Source of the DNA: Bryum argenteum
Taxonomy: Eukaryota; Streptophyta; Bryopsida; Bryales; Bryaceae
DNA: 64,000 bases
Assembly (NCBI GenBank): GCA_037043015.1
Contig: CM073324.1
Span: 25,684,097-25,748,096 of the forward strand
Direction of reading: 5' to 3'
Below, one piece after another: positions 11,396 through 24,077 of the stretch (the stretch's first letter is position 1; each line of letters starts with the position of its first letter). The notes beneath the pieces were generated by a model, which saw nothing but the letters and a program-made list of their open reading frames with translations, was not told the origin of the DNA and ran no database searches. The position numbers and the translations under genes are program-made.

Positions 11396-13812
11396 CCTCG
11401 ATCGCCTCAACACCTTCTTACATTACATAGCCCGGATTTATTTCAACAAACTAGGGTGAAGCCCATCTGCACATTTCACAAAAGATTGATGATCATAATC
11501 ACTATCTAACTTCTTCAGGTCTGAGGAAGCTATTTCTCTTCGTATGATCAACGCAAAACCTGATTCTAGTTTATCCTTCGATACAAACATCCGAACCGAG
11601 GAACTTCATATTACACATTTTCGAAACGAATCGGGTTTGCATGCATTATCACGAACTGAAAGCTTCTCTAATTTCGTTATGGTCAACAAGTGCTTCAAGG
11701 AACAGTCAAAACCTAATCACTTCAAGAATCATATCAGTAACACCCCTGTACTTGATAATACCAAGAGAAGCTCCCATGCAATAAGAATCGAAAGTGCAAA
11801 CATGCTAAAAAGCTCACTGACCTTGCTGATTTGCTTCAGCTCCACACTCACAAGTCACAAGTAGAAATCCAATCCTGTCACAAGCACACTTCACATTCAA
11901 TCATCGAAAAACAAAAAAACCATAGCTCGATCAAAGGCCTGTACATCGAGAAAATTGATACTAAGTCCCACCTCTCCAAGAGAATTGACGTTGATCGAGA
12001 TCGGATCGTCGCTATTACAACGTCTATCTGAGAGTCTGCGAATGATGAGCTGGGGAGTGCGAAGGTCATATACCCGGGCCTGACAAGCATTGAAGGGAGC
12101 ACGATGCATCGACGTACTCCTGGATGCCTGGAGCACATGGAGGCAGCATGTAGCTACCCACAAGTGGACTGGAAGCCAGGAATGGGTGGACTTGTAGCTG
12201 AATGGTTCGCTGTTGGCGTGGTCGACGTACTGGAATGGAAGAGATCGATCACTAGGTAGCTAGCTAGGCAGTGATGATGGATCGAATGGGGCTATGGTGA
12301 TGGTGTCCCTGGCGATGCAGCAGCTCCGTTCATTGTGCTGCCAATGGTTGCAGATCGACAGAGATCATGATGTGCACAGCAATCCCGCCCTGACACTGCT
12401 CAAGGCATATATATTACTGACACTCACACAGCAGCTCCAACGTCTATGAGGATCTCGCTCCAGCCGCACTCCCTCCTTGTCCACACCTGAATCGGATATT
12501 TCCTCTCATTCCACTCGAAAGTCTCATTACAAACAACCTGGCCAAAAAGAAAATGATACTGACTTCTCATAGATCGTTCTGATATTTCTTGGTATTTGTT
12601 ATTTCTAGAATAATGGCCAATGATGATTTAAGCTTGACTGTAACCATGTATCTATTACTGTACTTATGATTTATGTGTACTTATGATTTATGATTATAGA
12701 TTGTAGAATTAAGTGCGAAAGTTTATTTAAGTTGGTCCATGGCCTTCATTCTTTGCTTTTGTTTCTTTTCTTTGAGTTGTAATTTGAGGACTCCATGTAG
12801 TGTGCAAAATCTCATGTATGCAAAACCTAATAGGACCTACAGTAGGCTAATCTTCCCATGAGGAAGATTCTAGCCTTCACATCTTGATTGGTGTCTGATA
12901 CAACTATGTACTCTTGAACTTTCATCTCAAAAATATTCTTCATCGCACACTAAAAAAAATTCAAAACTGTGTACTGAAAGTTACGCATCCTCAGCACCTT
13001 GCTAACTCCTCTACTCCCACCGACGTACAAAGGGCGCGCACATCCGTAGTTTGAGCAATACGTACCTGGAGAAGTACTAGTTCCTCTTAATGAGTTAAAA
13101 AAGAGTTAAGGTGTACATGTCAACCTCTGATTCCAGCTCCACTTCTTGCCTTTATTCTTGTGCATCATGTGACTGACAACTGCACAAACAATGTGTTCAG
13201 TCAACATTTCCGCATGCATTCAAAAGTACACGACTCTTCAGGAGTAAAAAAATGCGGGCATTCGAAACCTGGCAAAGTCAGAGATCATATATACTGATTC
13301 ATTTTCATTCAGAACCAGAGTACCCCGTTTGACGCTGTGCATGTCAGATGATATATCATCTGCAACTTAGCATGTGAAACTTCATGGGAGGTACATGCAT
13401 GCAGATTCATGCTCAGATGGTCAGCGTACACTATGCGCTTTTAACTAACTGATTTCAGGAATCTAGATGTATAGCCTGCAGTAGGCATCGTATACGGAAT
13501 ATTCCGTGTATATATCACAGGAATCTTCCTTGTATCTATGTTTTCTTTTAAACTTTGAACGATTTTGAAATACTGAGACTATGGGTATTTGTCAGTATGA
13601 CTCTATGTATGAAATATATTTAATTTAAGAATTAGTATTCAGTTGAAATTTGAAAGTATGAGAATATTTTTCTACGAATGTAACCACAGATTGGTCTGTG
13701 AATGTCCTAAAGGATAGAAGTGACTTGTATATTGTGGTATTTGTTTGAGTTAGGCAATGGAGGACTTCTCATATGATGCCCATTGCCTTGAATTGGATCG
13801 TATGACGACGAC
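11396..13812. other. XTH upstream region and intergenic DNA
   Basis: Bases 11396-12500 have mixed composition and should include the promoter and 5' UTR of the minus-strand XTH gene. The remainder is AT-rich. Short frames on both strands do not resemble proteins I know. Confidence 0.35.
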
Positions 13813-13924
13813 GAGACTAGTTTTGATGGTATTAATATTCGGATCGTTGTGAATGAGACTAGTTTTGATGGTATTAATATTCGGATCGTACAACGAGACT
13901 AGTTTTGATGGTATTAATATTGAA
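13813..13924. repeat. Three tandem copies of a 40-42 bp unit
   Basis: Units start at 13813, 13855 and 13895, each beginning GAGACTAGTTTTGATGGT and continuing with ATTAATATTCGGATCG; the third is truncated. No coding role is seen. Confidence 0.85.
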
Positions 13925-14202
13925 TAACAATCCAATTAGATGATATGAAATAATGGCAAACAATCTTATTGAAGGACCCATTTGCTTTTACGTTGTATTT
14001 TTTATTCCAAAACATCCAACCTTTGTTTGCTGTGTGACCCCTACTTCCAATTTGTATCATTTTCCCAAATTGATATGAAACCATCACGAGCTTGGTATCA
14101 AGGAAAAACCTTAACCGTCCTAAAGAAAATGAATACCCTTCGAATTCGATACCCGCCACCATCAGCATGTTATCAATTCAGGGCTCAAGCATCGAGGATC
14201 CC

Positions 14203-14220
14203 CAAACCCTAAACCCTCAC
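14203..14220 (+). promoter_or_regulatory. Telobox (AAACCCTAAACCCT) upstream of TIM13
   Basis: CAAACCCTAAACCCTCAC lies about 340 bp before the TIM13 start codon. Telobox motifs are known to be enriched in promoters of plant genes for translation and organelle biogenesis. A likely 5'-UTR exon lies downstream (about 14220-14360), and an acceptor TTTGCTGCAG ends at about 14535. Confidence 0.5.
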
Positions 14221-14553
14221 GAATGCAGAGCTAGGGTCTGGAGGGTCGATCCCCAGAGCTACTCATCGATCGAAGGTTCATCGCCTGAAGCGCTGCTTCA
14301 ATCACTCCGGCAGTTGTGCACAAGCGCCCTCGTAGTTGCTGCTCTTTTAAATCGCTGTATGTGAAATTTGCGCAATATAATGTATCCCGGCATTGAGTTT
14401 GTGATTGAGAAAATTGTAATTGAGAAGCAGTAAAGTTTTTGGATCATCGCGGCTTATGCTATGTAATTATCTTTTGCCAGGGTGCATTTTTTCGACATTC
14501 ATTTGGTATACAGTATTGACGATTCATTTGCTGCAGAGTTTAGGCAATTTATT

Positions 14554-15417
14554 ATGGACCCTTTTTCGTCTCCACCTCCGTCGGGATCAGGAGTAGGAGT
14601 CTCAAATGAGGTGATGATGGATCAGGTGAAGCATCAGCTTGCGCAAGCGTATGCGGAGGAGTTTTTTGGGGTAACATTTTTCTCTCCTATTTTTCGTTCT
14701 ATAACCTTTCGTTGGCTAGCCCGTTTGAATCTCCCTACTAGAACTTAGGCTCCGCAGGAGTCAGCGCGAGCATTAAATTTGTATTGTTCCTCAACCGTTG
14801 CTTGTACTTGAAGCGTGAATTGTGAAGGTTTCACATGGCTGTGAATGATTGATAAAGCAGCAGCTAAGAGCCAAATGTTTTGCTGGTTGGAATTGATTGC
14901 CAAGTAGTCTACATGCGTCAATCTATGTTTGTAATTTTCGGTTGGTTAGTATAAGGAATCCGGGTTTGTTGGATGTCCATTAGTGTACGGCAAACTGTGA
15001 GACTTACCTAAGCAGAGCACTCCACGAAGAACTCAAAGAGTACTGCAATATTCCTCAACAATACTCACTAAATCAATTTGAACCTTAACTACGATTCAGA
15101 TTCAGTTTAACTCGTTTTTGCGCCACGTTTCACTCTCCTACCTTCTCTACTCTTTTCATTCTCGTCTTCAAGAGTTCAGCCAATCATCTAAGTTTCGGTT
15201 GAGTTATTGCTGATGAATCAGACCTGTATGCTCGTGCACTGATGGAGACAAATGTGTGGTACAGACTGTCAGGGACAAGTGCTTCAGCAAGTGTGTAACA
15301 AAGCCGAGCTCAAGTTTGAGCGGTGGGGAGAGCAGTTGTATTTCGAGATGTGTGGAGCGATACATTGAGGCCACTGGCATAGTTAGCCGAGCTGTAATTA
15401 CTGCTCTACCTCGATAG
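14554..15417 (+). CDS. TIM13: Mitochondrial inner-membrane import chaperone subunit Tim13
   Basis: Two exons, 14554-14670 and 15265-15417, joined in phase 0 (GGG/gtaaca ... ggtacag/ACT), encode 89 residues, close to the plant family length. Small Tim proteins carry hydrophobic precursors across the intermembrane space as Tim8-Tim13 hexamers. The twin CX3C motif is intact in exon 2: CFSKC and CISRC, each positioned to form the paired disulphides. The sequence between them (VTKPSSSLSGGESS) and the following ERYIEATGIVSRA match the plant Tim13 pattern. The N-terminus MDPFSSPPPSGSG and the helix QLAQAYAEEF also match. The last residues (VITALPR) may be lineage specific. Upstream in-frame ATG at 14482 probably lies in an intron or leader. 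Confidence 0.92.
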
Positions 15418-16167
15418 ATATTGGCATTACTTTTTTTTTTTTTTTTTTTTGACATCATTCATGCAGACATTAGGTTCATATGTTTGGGAGGACCTTCCAC
15501 ACTGAATGTGTGAGTGCATTCAATAGTTGATTCAGCGAGTTTAGATCCATGTGGGGCTCAAGTTCTGAAACACTCATTTCTTGCCTGACAGAATACTGTG
15601 ATTGACCTTTCATGTGAGAAGAGTTTCGATATATCTTGAGCTTGATAGAATTGTCCAGGGACTGATCTTCCGTACCAATACTGGTGTATCAAGTATTCTT
15701 TCAAAGACTGGTTCGGTTGCTGGGGGTTTAGCTGCTTTGGACTCAATTTGCCTCATGTTAGTGGGAAACGTTTTATGCCGATTACTACTGATCTTCTACA
15801 TGGGGACATAGGGGTGTCTTACACTGCTTAGAAGAGCCCTCTGCAAATTTACAAATTGCTATGATAAATGAATATTACTGGGTTGTATTCTTGGACAACT
15901 TAGTCCAATACCTGATTGTTATAGTGGACAAGTCTGTCCGATGCTTGCCCAAGCCCAAGCATGCCTCCCAGGTTTGCTTTGCAGTGTAGTTTCAGAGGGG
16001 CTGGGCGTTTAAGAGTGAATGTACTTCATACATACATAGAATGTGGGTATGGAATAGACTTGTTTTCCACAATTAAGTAATTTGTTCACTGCGACTAGAA
16101 TTGCAGTTGCATTCAGTCATTGCTTCCCCAAATGCAATGCTCAAAACCTTACCTGTGGTTTTTCAAA
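15418..16167. other. TIM13 3' region
   Basis: A run of 20 T follows the stop at 15431-15450. The rest is probably 3' UTR and flank, with no further exon recognised. Confidence 0.4.
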
Positions 16168-16261
16168 ATGTGATCGAAGTTACAATACTAATCAATGTGA
16201 TCGAAGTTACAATACTAATCAAAGTGGTGGATGGAAAGCTCCCATTGATTAGTATTGTAAC
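16168..16261. repeat. Tandem 27-bp duplication plus inverted copy
   Basis: ATGTGATCGAAGTTACAATA... is present at 16168-16194 and again at 16195-16221. Bases 16245-16261 are the reverse complement of its GTTACAATACTAATCAA part, so a short hairpin with either copy is possible. Confidence 0.85.
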
Positions 16262-16884
16262 ATTAATAAAGCCAAATAAAAAAACATCACATCATTCCAA
16301 TATTGATAATCAAGCTTAGAAAGGATTTTTATTAAATACTAAAAATTTCAAATACAAAATGAAATATATGCAATACTGTTTCATGTGATTCACTCGTGAT
16401 GTCTACTAATATCCCATGCTATCAATTCTACAAAGGATTATCAAATGTCATTCTCACAAAAAACATGTATTTTTCCACAGTTTGAGATTTATCTCAAGTG
16501 CACAAAGGTTGATTTCCATTGATGAAAGGCATATACATGTTCAAGATGATGGTTAACATTACCATAAAGGCAACACCAAAAAAGTTTGGCTTCATTCCAA
16601 ATTGTGTAAATTTTGAAAGATCTTTTACCAATCTTGAACAAAACTGAGTATAAGACATACTCTACTTTGACATTCAATATCTTCCAAACCACAATTCAAC
16701 CCCACTTCAAACTTTTTATCATTGTGTAATACATTATGTACTACAACTTTGATTTGGACACTTTTGAGTTTTGCCCACTTACACTCATGGTACGATTTTT
16801 TGAATGGAAGTGAGTCAGAAATGTACTCGGTTTTGTTCGTCACTATACTTGGGGTATTTTTAGCCAAAAATTCATTTTCAAAAA

Positions 16885-17830
16885 AAGTGATATAGATGAA
16901 AATAAAGATAAGCTATTCAAATCTCAACCGTACAAACTTGTAATAGACTTGTAGTAAATCATGTGAACCAAAACTTGACTCATGAGACCTCATAGATTGC
17001 GAGATCGTAACATATTAGTGCGCAAAACAGGCTACAAATACCATCATTTCCACTTTGAAGTGAAAATACTATCAACATGAAATTTGCAATCAAAAAATCA
17101 GCAACTAGAAAGTTGTTCATCTTCATCTCAAAGAAACTCTTGTACCAAAAAAATTCATCAAATTTTTTTTTGGCTCAAATAGTAGCCTTGTAGTCGTGAA
17201 AACTGCCAAAAATTTTACAAAGGAAAAATAGTCCAAAACTAGACCCCACGCACTCAAATCCATGAGTTTTCTTCAATATATCCTCAATTGGGTCAAGGTT
17301 TTTACCACTAAGAATAAACCATAATTGGAATCCATCCCAAAAAATAAAGTCAAAATCTAACAGTGGATGAAGGAGATCTAGCTCTTCAAAAATCATCCAT
17401 TTTTCACTTTTTTCATTGTAGAAACATCATTGCAAAGCCAATACCAAAGTTATCTAGATCAAAAAACTTCCAACTACAAAGTTGTTGGGATGCATCTAAA
17501 TATCAAACCTATGAAAAAAAAATTCATGAAAAACTATTTTAGATTTCACATAATTGGCTTGCAATGGTAAAACATGCCAAATGTTTGAAAACCCAAAAAC
17601 AAAAGTTGCCTCCACTGAAATCCATGCCATTTATTCATACTTTATTTTATGAGTCTGCAATTTTTACCACATAAACTAGACTTGATTTGTGACCTAATAC
17701 AAGTGATTTTGTCAAAAACGGAGTTTGGATGAAAAAGTTATGGCTCTTCAAAGTTTCTGCCCTTCATCCAAAATGTCGTTTTTCAACACTAGGGACGTTT
17801 AGGAGTGAAAGAGACCAACCTCCTTTTCGT
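16885..17830 (+). repeat. Dispersed repeat family B, long copy
   Basis: Shares its first block (about 16890-17030) with 7500-7620, and its last block (about 17727-17812, GTTATGGCTCTTCAAAGTTTC) with 7660-7735 and with the reverse copy at 47695-47790. It lacks any long frame. It is probably a non-autonomous transposon or a decayed retroelement. Confidence 0.65.
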
Positions 17831-18219
17831 GCATGGCCTAGAGACATAAAAAGATTCAAGTGGCCTTGTGTTTGTTGGGACATTATCCATTCACTCTCTA
17901 GAACCTTTTTTAGAACCTACTAGTATCATTTTTTCTAGTCCTTATCTTGCTAGCATATCTATTACTTCACTTTAGTTAACTTGTGGTTAAGTGGTTGTAT
18001 TTATACAATATATTTACGTGGTTTAATGGCTCATACTAGTTCCTTCCTGTTCATTTTCATATTCTCTCTTTCTCTCTCTCTCGTGTCAACACGTTTAAAG
18101 TCTGAGACAAAGTGCTCGAGGAGTGATAAGGAGTCAAAATGGTGTCTTAGGGTCACTTTATATTAGGGCTCATTTTGAGTGCACATGTCCAAACCCTATG
18201 TAGGAACCAATCAGAGGGT

Positions 18220-18660
18220 TTAGATTGCCCTCAAATGGGCCCAAGGGCTTTATATTGAGGATCGGCCCACTTCTCACAAGGCTTGTGCGGGGGGTGACAT
18301 GGCGGCTTTCTGGAGGGAGAGTTATGGACTCTAGCTAGAAAGTTGGGTTGCCATCGCATGGCGACCTACTTCTCCTCTTGGGTCCATATGGGCAATTCAA
18401 GCACTCTCATTGGTGGATGCTAGGGCCTTGGAAATGGGCCCTAATATAAAGTCATGTAGGCCCATGTGGAAGGCCCAATTCAAAGTGAAAGTTCCAAATT
18501 GGGCCTTCCAAGTAGGCCTACGGACTTTATATTGTAAAGCCAATTTCATGAGCCTCTTTGTAAATTAAAGCTTGAGTCAAGGCCCACTTCAGCTTTAGAT
18601 GGGCTCAACTCCAAATGGGCCCAAGGCCAAGTGGGCCGTAATACAAAGTGGCCCTTGAAG
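18220..18660. promoter_or_regulatory. Dense cluster of TGGGCC/GGCCCA (site II-like) motifs
   Basis: About ten GGCCCA or TGGGCC motifs occur in some 440 bp, several as ATGGGCCCAAG. In plants this motif is bound by TCP factors in promoters of ribosomal and mitochondrial protein genes. No gene start is visible next to it, so it may be a repeat rather than a promoter. Confidence 0.35.
18441..18535. repeat. About 38-bp inverted repeat with GGCCC motifs
   Basis: 18441-18480 and 18498-18535 are imperfect reverse complements (GTAGGCCCATGTGGAAGGCC against GGCCTTCCAAGTAGGCCTAC) around a 17-nt loop. Confidence 0.75.
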
Positions 18661-19270
18661 TGTTTTTTCTCCTATATGTCAAAATTTAAGGTTTTTTTTT
18701 TTTTTTTTTTTTAAATTGCTACTTAGACCTGTACCGTCACATTGCTTCAGGCTTAGTAGTAGTAAGAATTTCCACTAGAATGCAAAATATCCTTTCGTCG
18801 GGTAGGACACTACTCTCTTTCACGTATGTATTTCCCTCCAGAGCCAAATACATTAGACTTTGGTTCAAAGAAAAGACTACAAAATTTGAGTTTCCAACGA
18901 GTTAATTGTAAGCATCAACAACATTCACTCTCCAATTTGTCACCATACACCATATTTTTAATTGTCACTATGACAAGCATTCGGAAAAATTTCATATTGT
19001 CCTTGCCACGCATTGCGGTAGGCGCCGACCACACCCCACATCATTAACGTAGTGTATTAAGCTGTCGCAATATAACTAGTACCATTCTGCTACACAAAAA
19101 TGCTAAGTGTTGTGAAATGTTGTGGTTTGAGGGACAAAGTCGCCGAGAAAGCAAGCCGCTCATTCCGCCAATGGAGAGGTGAGTGAGTGCCGCGGCTCGT
19201 GGGGTGGGAAATGCTATTTTCTCTTCACTCCTCCATGGAAGCTGCGTTGCACCAATGCCCCAAGTAAGTA

Positions 19271-19421
19271 TGGTGGTGCTTGGATTAGATAAACGTTTTC
19301 GGACAAACAAAAACGTTGATCTTATCCAAGCGTTGACCATAACGAAACAGTGCCTCTTTGCATAATAAAGAGACAGGGACAACGTTTTTAACTAGACGTT
19401 GATCTTATCCAAGTACCACTG
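19271..19421. mobile_element. 151-bp Tc1/mariner-type MITE
   Basis: The ends (TGGTGGTGCTTGGAT and, reverse-complemented, CAGTGGTACTTGGAT) match at 12 of 15 bases. The repeat extends to about 24 bp through TTGGATNAGATNAACG. TA dinucleotides flank both sides (19269-19270, 19422-19423), as expected of this superfamily. A third internal copy of the GTTGATCTTATCCAAG motif lies at about 19314. Confidence 0.65.
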
Positions 19422-19829
19422 TAGCGATGTTGCACTTGTCTACGTGAGTTCCATCCCTCGTCATGATCCCTCGTCATGACTCATGAGCCCCGAGTGAGTG
19501 AGCATCGCACTATGCGTCACTACCTTCATTACCTTCATGACTCCATCTCCATACAATTTTCCATCCACTACCACTATATTTGATTCAAAGCATTTTTCTC
19601 GGTTATGTCAAGTATGATGTGACCCAAATTGGACTTCTCAAAATTTTAGAATACGTTGAGTCCAAAGATGAGGAACTATATATTCGTAAATTGTGTCTCG
19701 AAATACCTACAACAAAACTCAATCGGCGTACAATAGATGAAAGATATTGATAGAGTTTCAAAATCATAAAAATTGTATTTAAAAACATGAAAATTTGACA
19801 TGAATATTCTTAGAAAATGAATTGATGGC

Positions 19830-20258
19830 CTTGGGGCCATTGCTTGAGGAGCTTAAAACCTTAGAATTGCGTTTTATTTCATATGTGCACTCCGACGAGT
19901 GTGAAGCAAAACTTATAATATTTTTAGACTTTCCATTGTAGGATCTTATGAAGAAGCCTACTTTTAGTCACCGGTCCAAAAACTGACTGTTGGATGTTTA
20001 TCATTTGCAAGATCGTGACATCCAAAATTTCTGCAGAAGTTTTTACTGAAATTCTTAAAAACTTTGAAGCTTCCTCTTGTAAAGTTTGGAGGCTACCCTT
20101 GTAGAATAGGTAATTTTTTTGACTTAGGACCCTTTGGAACTCAAATAGTGATTCGGTTATGAACATATCTCAAAAAAAAAATCAAAAAATCTCAGAAGAT
20201 TTTTTTACCGCCCGCCTACTTAGGGTGTAAAAACTAAAATTTGCAAAAACAACAACAA

Positions 20259-20296
<38 letters not shown>

Positions 20297-20444
20297 AAAA
20301 TTGAAATTTGACTTTGCAATTTATTGTGCACAAACACACCTTGTAGTATAGGGAACACTTGGTCAAAAATATTAATTTTCACCCAAAAAATTATGCTCGC
20401 CAAAATAGCAAAAGACCATATCAGTCTGCAAGAATAGTTAGGGG
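19830..20444. mobile_element. Truncated copy of the TTAA/CCCCTAA repeat family
   Basis: Bases 19940-20040 share the GACTGTTGGATGTTTATCATTTGCAAGAT block with other copies. 20292-20444 resembles the right arm of the element at 22436-25132, ending AGTTAGGGG followed by TTAA (20445-20448). The left end was not found. A 33-base poly(A) at 20260-20292 interrupts it. Confidence 0.5.
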
Positions 20445-20448
20445 TTAA

Positions 20449-21608
20449 AGCATGGAACATAGCTAATATTGCAAATTAGCCCCATGGCCTTGTTTCTCCT
20501 TCTAAAAAACAGACCCAAGGCTTTACACATGGGGAATTGGGCCACAATATATTGATTGGGGAATTGAGCCACAATATATTGATTCTCTAACGTGTTTCTC
20601 ATCAACCCTAAGAGCCCAATCAACCATTTTATGGTCGATCCCGAATTTTGAGGAGCGCTACCTCAATATGAAAAGATTTTTTTTGGAATTTTTTTTAACA
20701 TTCCAGAAGTTTGGTTAGTTGGTAACCACATTCAATTTACAGAACCCTGTTTGGATTCACAGATTGTTCAGAATAAACCTTCAAACACAAACATGGCAAA
20801 GTTTTCTTAGTGTAAGAAAACTTACTATTTTGGGAAACTAATAAGATTCCTCATAGGTTACTTGTAGCCATCGTAGCAATTTCCAATTACTAGTAATAGA
20901 AATTACATTTTATATTGATTTTCAAAGTTTTACTCTCTTTAGTTAATTATGAAACAAAATCTTACTTATTTTAGGAAATTTAATTGTATAGATCTAATTT
21001 AGGGTTTAAGGGTCTTTATACTATCTTTGGAGAGCTACTTCATAAGGGTTACCAAATCCATATTTTATAACACATCTAAGTTTTTCTTCAAACCCCTCAG
21101 GCCTTTAGGGGTTTAACCAATTAAACTCATCAAAATATGAGAGAATTGAAACCCTCGGAGATTTGTAGGCCTAGACTCCCCACGCAGAGCCTCCCTAAGG
21201 TGGCAGCAACTTAGTGACTGCAGTAAAGTTCATCTTGTTGGTACAAGAAATTCGAGCACTGCAATGAGGTCCATGCTTGCTATCATTGGGGCCGCATGTT
21301 TGAGGACATACTCATTCAAGAGGCTCACCTCCATTAGACCTTTGTCCTTCTCCCACAAGAAACAAGTGCTGCCCCTGCTTAGATGATAATAAGAAATGGC
21401 AACATGTATTGTATGGGACCACGGCAACTAATACTCAGATGCTATTGTTTCATTTCTCAAATAAAATTGGTTTCCCCAACTGCCCTACCGTAAATAAGTT
21501 TATCATTTTGAGGAAGGGATTGCTCTTCTGTCGTGTTGAAGAAAGAGTAAAACATTGTCTTCTTGTCAGGATGAAACAAGGGCGCCACCAACTTCCTTCT
21601 TTGTACGA
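20449..21608. other. Intergenic, no gene seen
   Basis: AT-rich. Short direct repeats (GGGGAATTGNGCCACAATATATTGATT twice at about 20531-20584) are the only structure noticed. Confidence 0.35.
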
Positions 21609-21902
21609 GATGATTTACGAATTCGGTTGTGAGGCTAATTTTATAATCGACTTTAGACAGTGCTTGTGCACTGATTTCAAAATTGTAAGTGTGTTACAAT
21701 TACATGGGAGTTTACTACATCTTCAACACAAGTTTACACATTTATCATTGAGTATGATATAAAATATTACAAATACTTCATACATTGTTGATGAATAAGT
21801 TTGCTTCAATTTGAATGTTCATTCTAGCATGCAAATTTGAAATGAACTCATGAATGTGTTCTTTAGATACTAGAGCTCGTGCCTAATGTATGATTTGTAT
21901 CA
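21609..21902 (+). repeat. Diverged third copy of the 4269-4602 repeat arm
   Basis: Begins GATGATTTACGAATTC and ends TGATTTGTATC, with the same internal order of blocks (TGCTTGTGCACT, AAATACTTCATACA, TTGCTTCAATTTGAAT) as the left arm at 4269-4602. Divergence is clearly greater than between the two arms of that inverted repeat. Confidence 0.75.
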
Positions 21903-22354
21903 TCTGTTTGGAGGCGTATGCTTTAGCTCCTTTGAAGAAGGAATTGTGTTGCTTGAGGATCCTCAAGGCATATAATTGAAAGTGGAGCGGGGTAGCTTAG
22001 TAGATCGGGGGAGCTTAGTAGACCCGCCTACAATGGTGCATGGACAAGTGGAGCTTCGCTATAGAGCTCCTGCCCAAGACAAGCCCTCAAATATTTAGCA
22101 GACGCCTGATTTACATGCTCTTACAAATGCTTTTAATCTCTCAACTAAAGTAACTTGCACAACTGCGTGATATCAATAATGGCCCACAAAAGTGCACTTC
22201 GCATGAAGTGCATGGTAGCTCTGAAAGTTGGAACTCATTGCACTCATTGTGAACAACCTAGAAGTTGCACTTCAAAAAATTTATAACAACTTTTTGGAGG
22301 GCTCAAGAATTAATCCATTCCTCTATTGATAATAGATGATTGATTTGAAAAAAT

Positions 22355-22359
<5 letters not shown>

Positions 22360-22404
<45 letters not shown>
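22360..22404. repeat. (AT)n microsatellite
   Basis: About 45 bases of alternating AT, close to the left end of the TTAA foldback element. Confidence 0.95.
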
Positions 22405-22407
<3 letters not shown>

Positions 22408-23588
22408 CTTCCACAACTGAGTTCACTATAATTAACCCCTAACTTTCCTTGAAGCCCGAAATGGGTTTTGCAATTCCGGGCACCCTAGATGAAGGGGTTA
22501 GAAGTAATTTTTTGCCTAAGAATTTTATCGGGTCCTCCTTATACTGCAAAGTGTATGTGGTAAAATTTGCAAAGTCAAATTCCAATTTTTGAGTCTTCTA
22601 GGACGATCCTTGGGTTGCGAGGCGAGATGGGGCAGCTCAAAAAAGTAACTTTTTTGAATTATTTTTATTGGAAACATGATCATTACTAAATCACTACTCA
22701 AATTTCAAAGTGACTCAAGTCAAAAAGTTTACCAATTTTACATGGGCAGCCTCCAAAAAATATTTGGGAGATTGAGACCTCAAAACTACGATTCTCTACC
22801 TCTAAGCACTCGTGGGGGTGTAAACCAATTTCTTTTCCTTTTTTAAAACTTTCAACCGTAAGATCTTGTACCTAAGAATATGCTTGATTACTCTTCAAAA
22901 AATTGACCGTTGGATGTTTACCATTTGAGAGATTATAACATTCAAAGTTTTTTTGGGTATTGCGAAGATTGGTCCCAAGTTTTTTGGAGGCTGCCCTTGT
23001 AAAATTGGTAAACTTTTTGACTTTAGTCACTTTGAAATTTGAGTAGTGATTTATTAATGATCATGTTTCCAATAAAAATAATTCAAAAAAGTTACTCTTT
23101 TGAGCTGCCCCATCTCGGGGGGGGGGGGGCGCACTGGGAGTCCAGTTGAGTTGAGTTGAAGTTAGCTAGTTGAGTTTTTCAACTATTGGTTGAAAGTTTT
23201 CAATCGAATCAGAGGCCGCACTAGCGATTGAGTTCAAAAAATCCATTGAAGATTTTCAACCGAACTTGGATTGTTTTTCAACTGTAGGCCGCACAGGAAA
23301 TCCGGTTGAAAATAAAGCAATGGATGAGACTTCATTATTCATCAACACATCCTCTTTCTTTCCATTCAACTTATTGAATTATTTTTACACAAATTAGGTA
23401 TTTAATATTATTTCACATAAATTGGATAATTGTGACACAATTTTTTTCCTTTGCCTTATTCCATAGTAATCTTGTGAAGTTCAAATGTTTGGACACAATT
23501 TACATTATTTTGATATAAATTACTTCAAGACATATTGGACTATTTCAACACAAATTAGAGTATTAAGATAAAAAAAAATAATAATTAT

Positions 23589-23755
23589 TATTATTTAACC
23601 CTCAAAAAATTTAATAATTAGCCCTCAAAAAACTTATTATTTACTCCTCAAAAAATATGTCATTTAGCCCTAAAAAAACTTGTCACTTAGGCCTCAATAA
23701 ATAAATTATTTAGCCCTCAAAAAATTAATTATTTAGCGCTGAAGAATTTTTTAAA
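23589..23755. repeat. Degenerate tandem repeat, about 26-30 bp unit
   Basis: Roughly six imperfect repeats of TTATTTAGCCCTCAAAAAA lie inside the nested element. Confidence 0.7.
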
Positions 23756-23794
23756 GTTTAGGCCCTTAATTGAAAATGTACAAAAAGGTTCAAA

Positions 23795-23870
23795 ACAAAA
23801 TTTGAATGACAGAGTTATGGCTCTTCAAAGTTAAGGCCCTTCATTCATAGTGTACAAAAAAAACATTTGG
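23795..23870 (+). repeat. Dispersed repeat family B fragment
   Basis: Contains GAGTTATGGCTCTTCAAAGT followed by GGCCCTTCATTCA, matching the ends of the copies at 7660 and 17727. Confidence 0.6.
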
Positions 23871-24077
23871 AATATTTAGGGGTTAGATTATATTGAGTTA
23901 GTAAGACATATGTATGTCTACTGAGATATATACAAGTTCATACTAGATGAAATTCAGTACTTGGAATTAATTAAGAAAAATAAATCACAACCCTTTATTC
24001 AAAAACAAAAATGAACACAATCCTTGAACCTTTAGAGATCATTGAAAATGACAAGTACATAATCCTTAAGATGAGAT

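Noticed and set aside
15204-15458. 84-codon minus-strand frame
   Set aside because: Antisense of TIM13 exon 2 and the poly(T) run, whereas the plus strand gives the twin CX3C protein.
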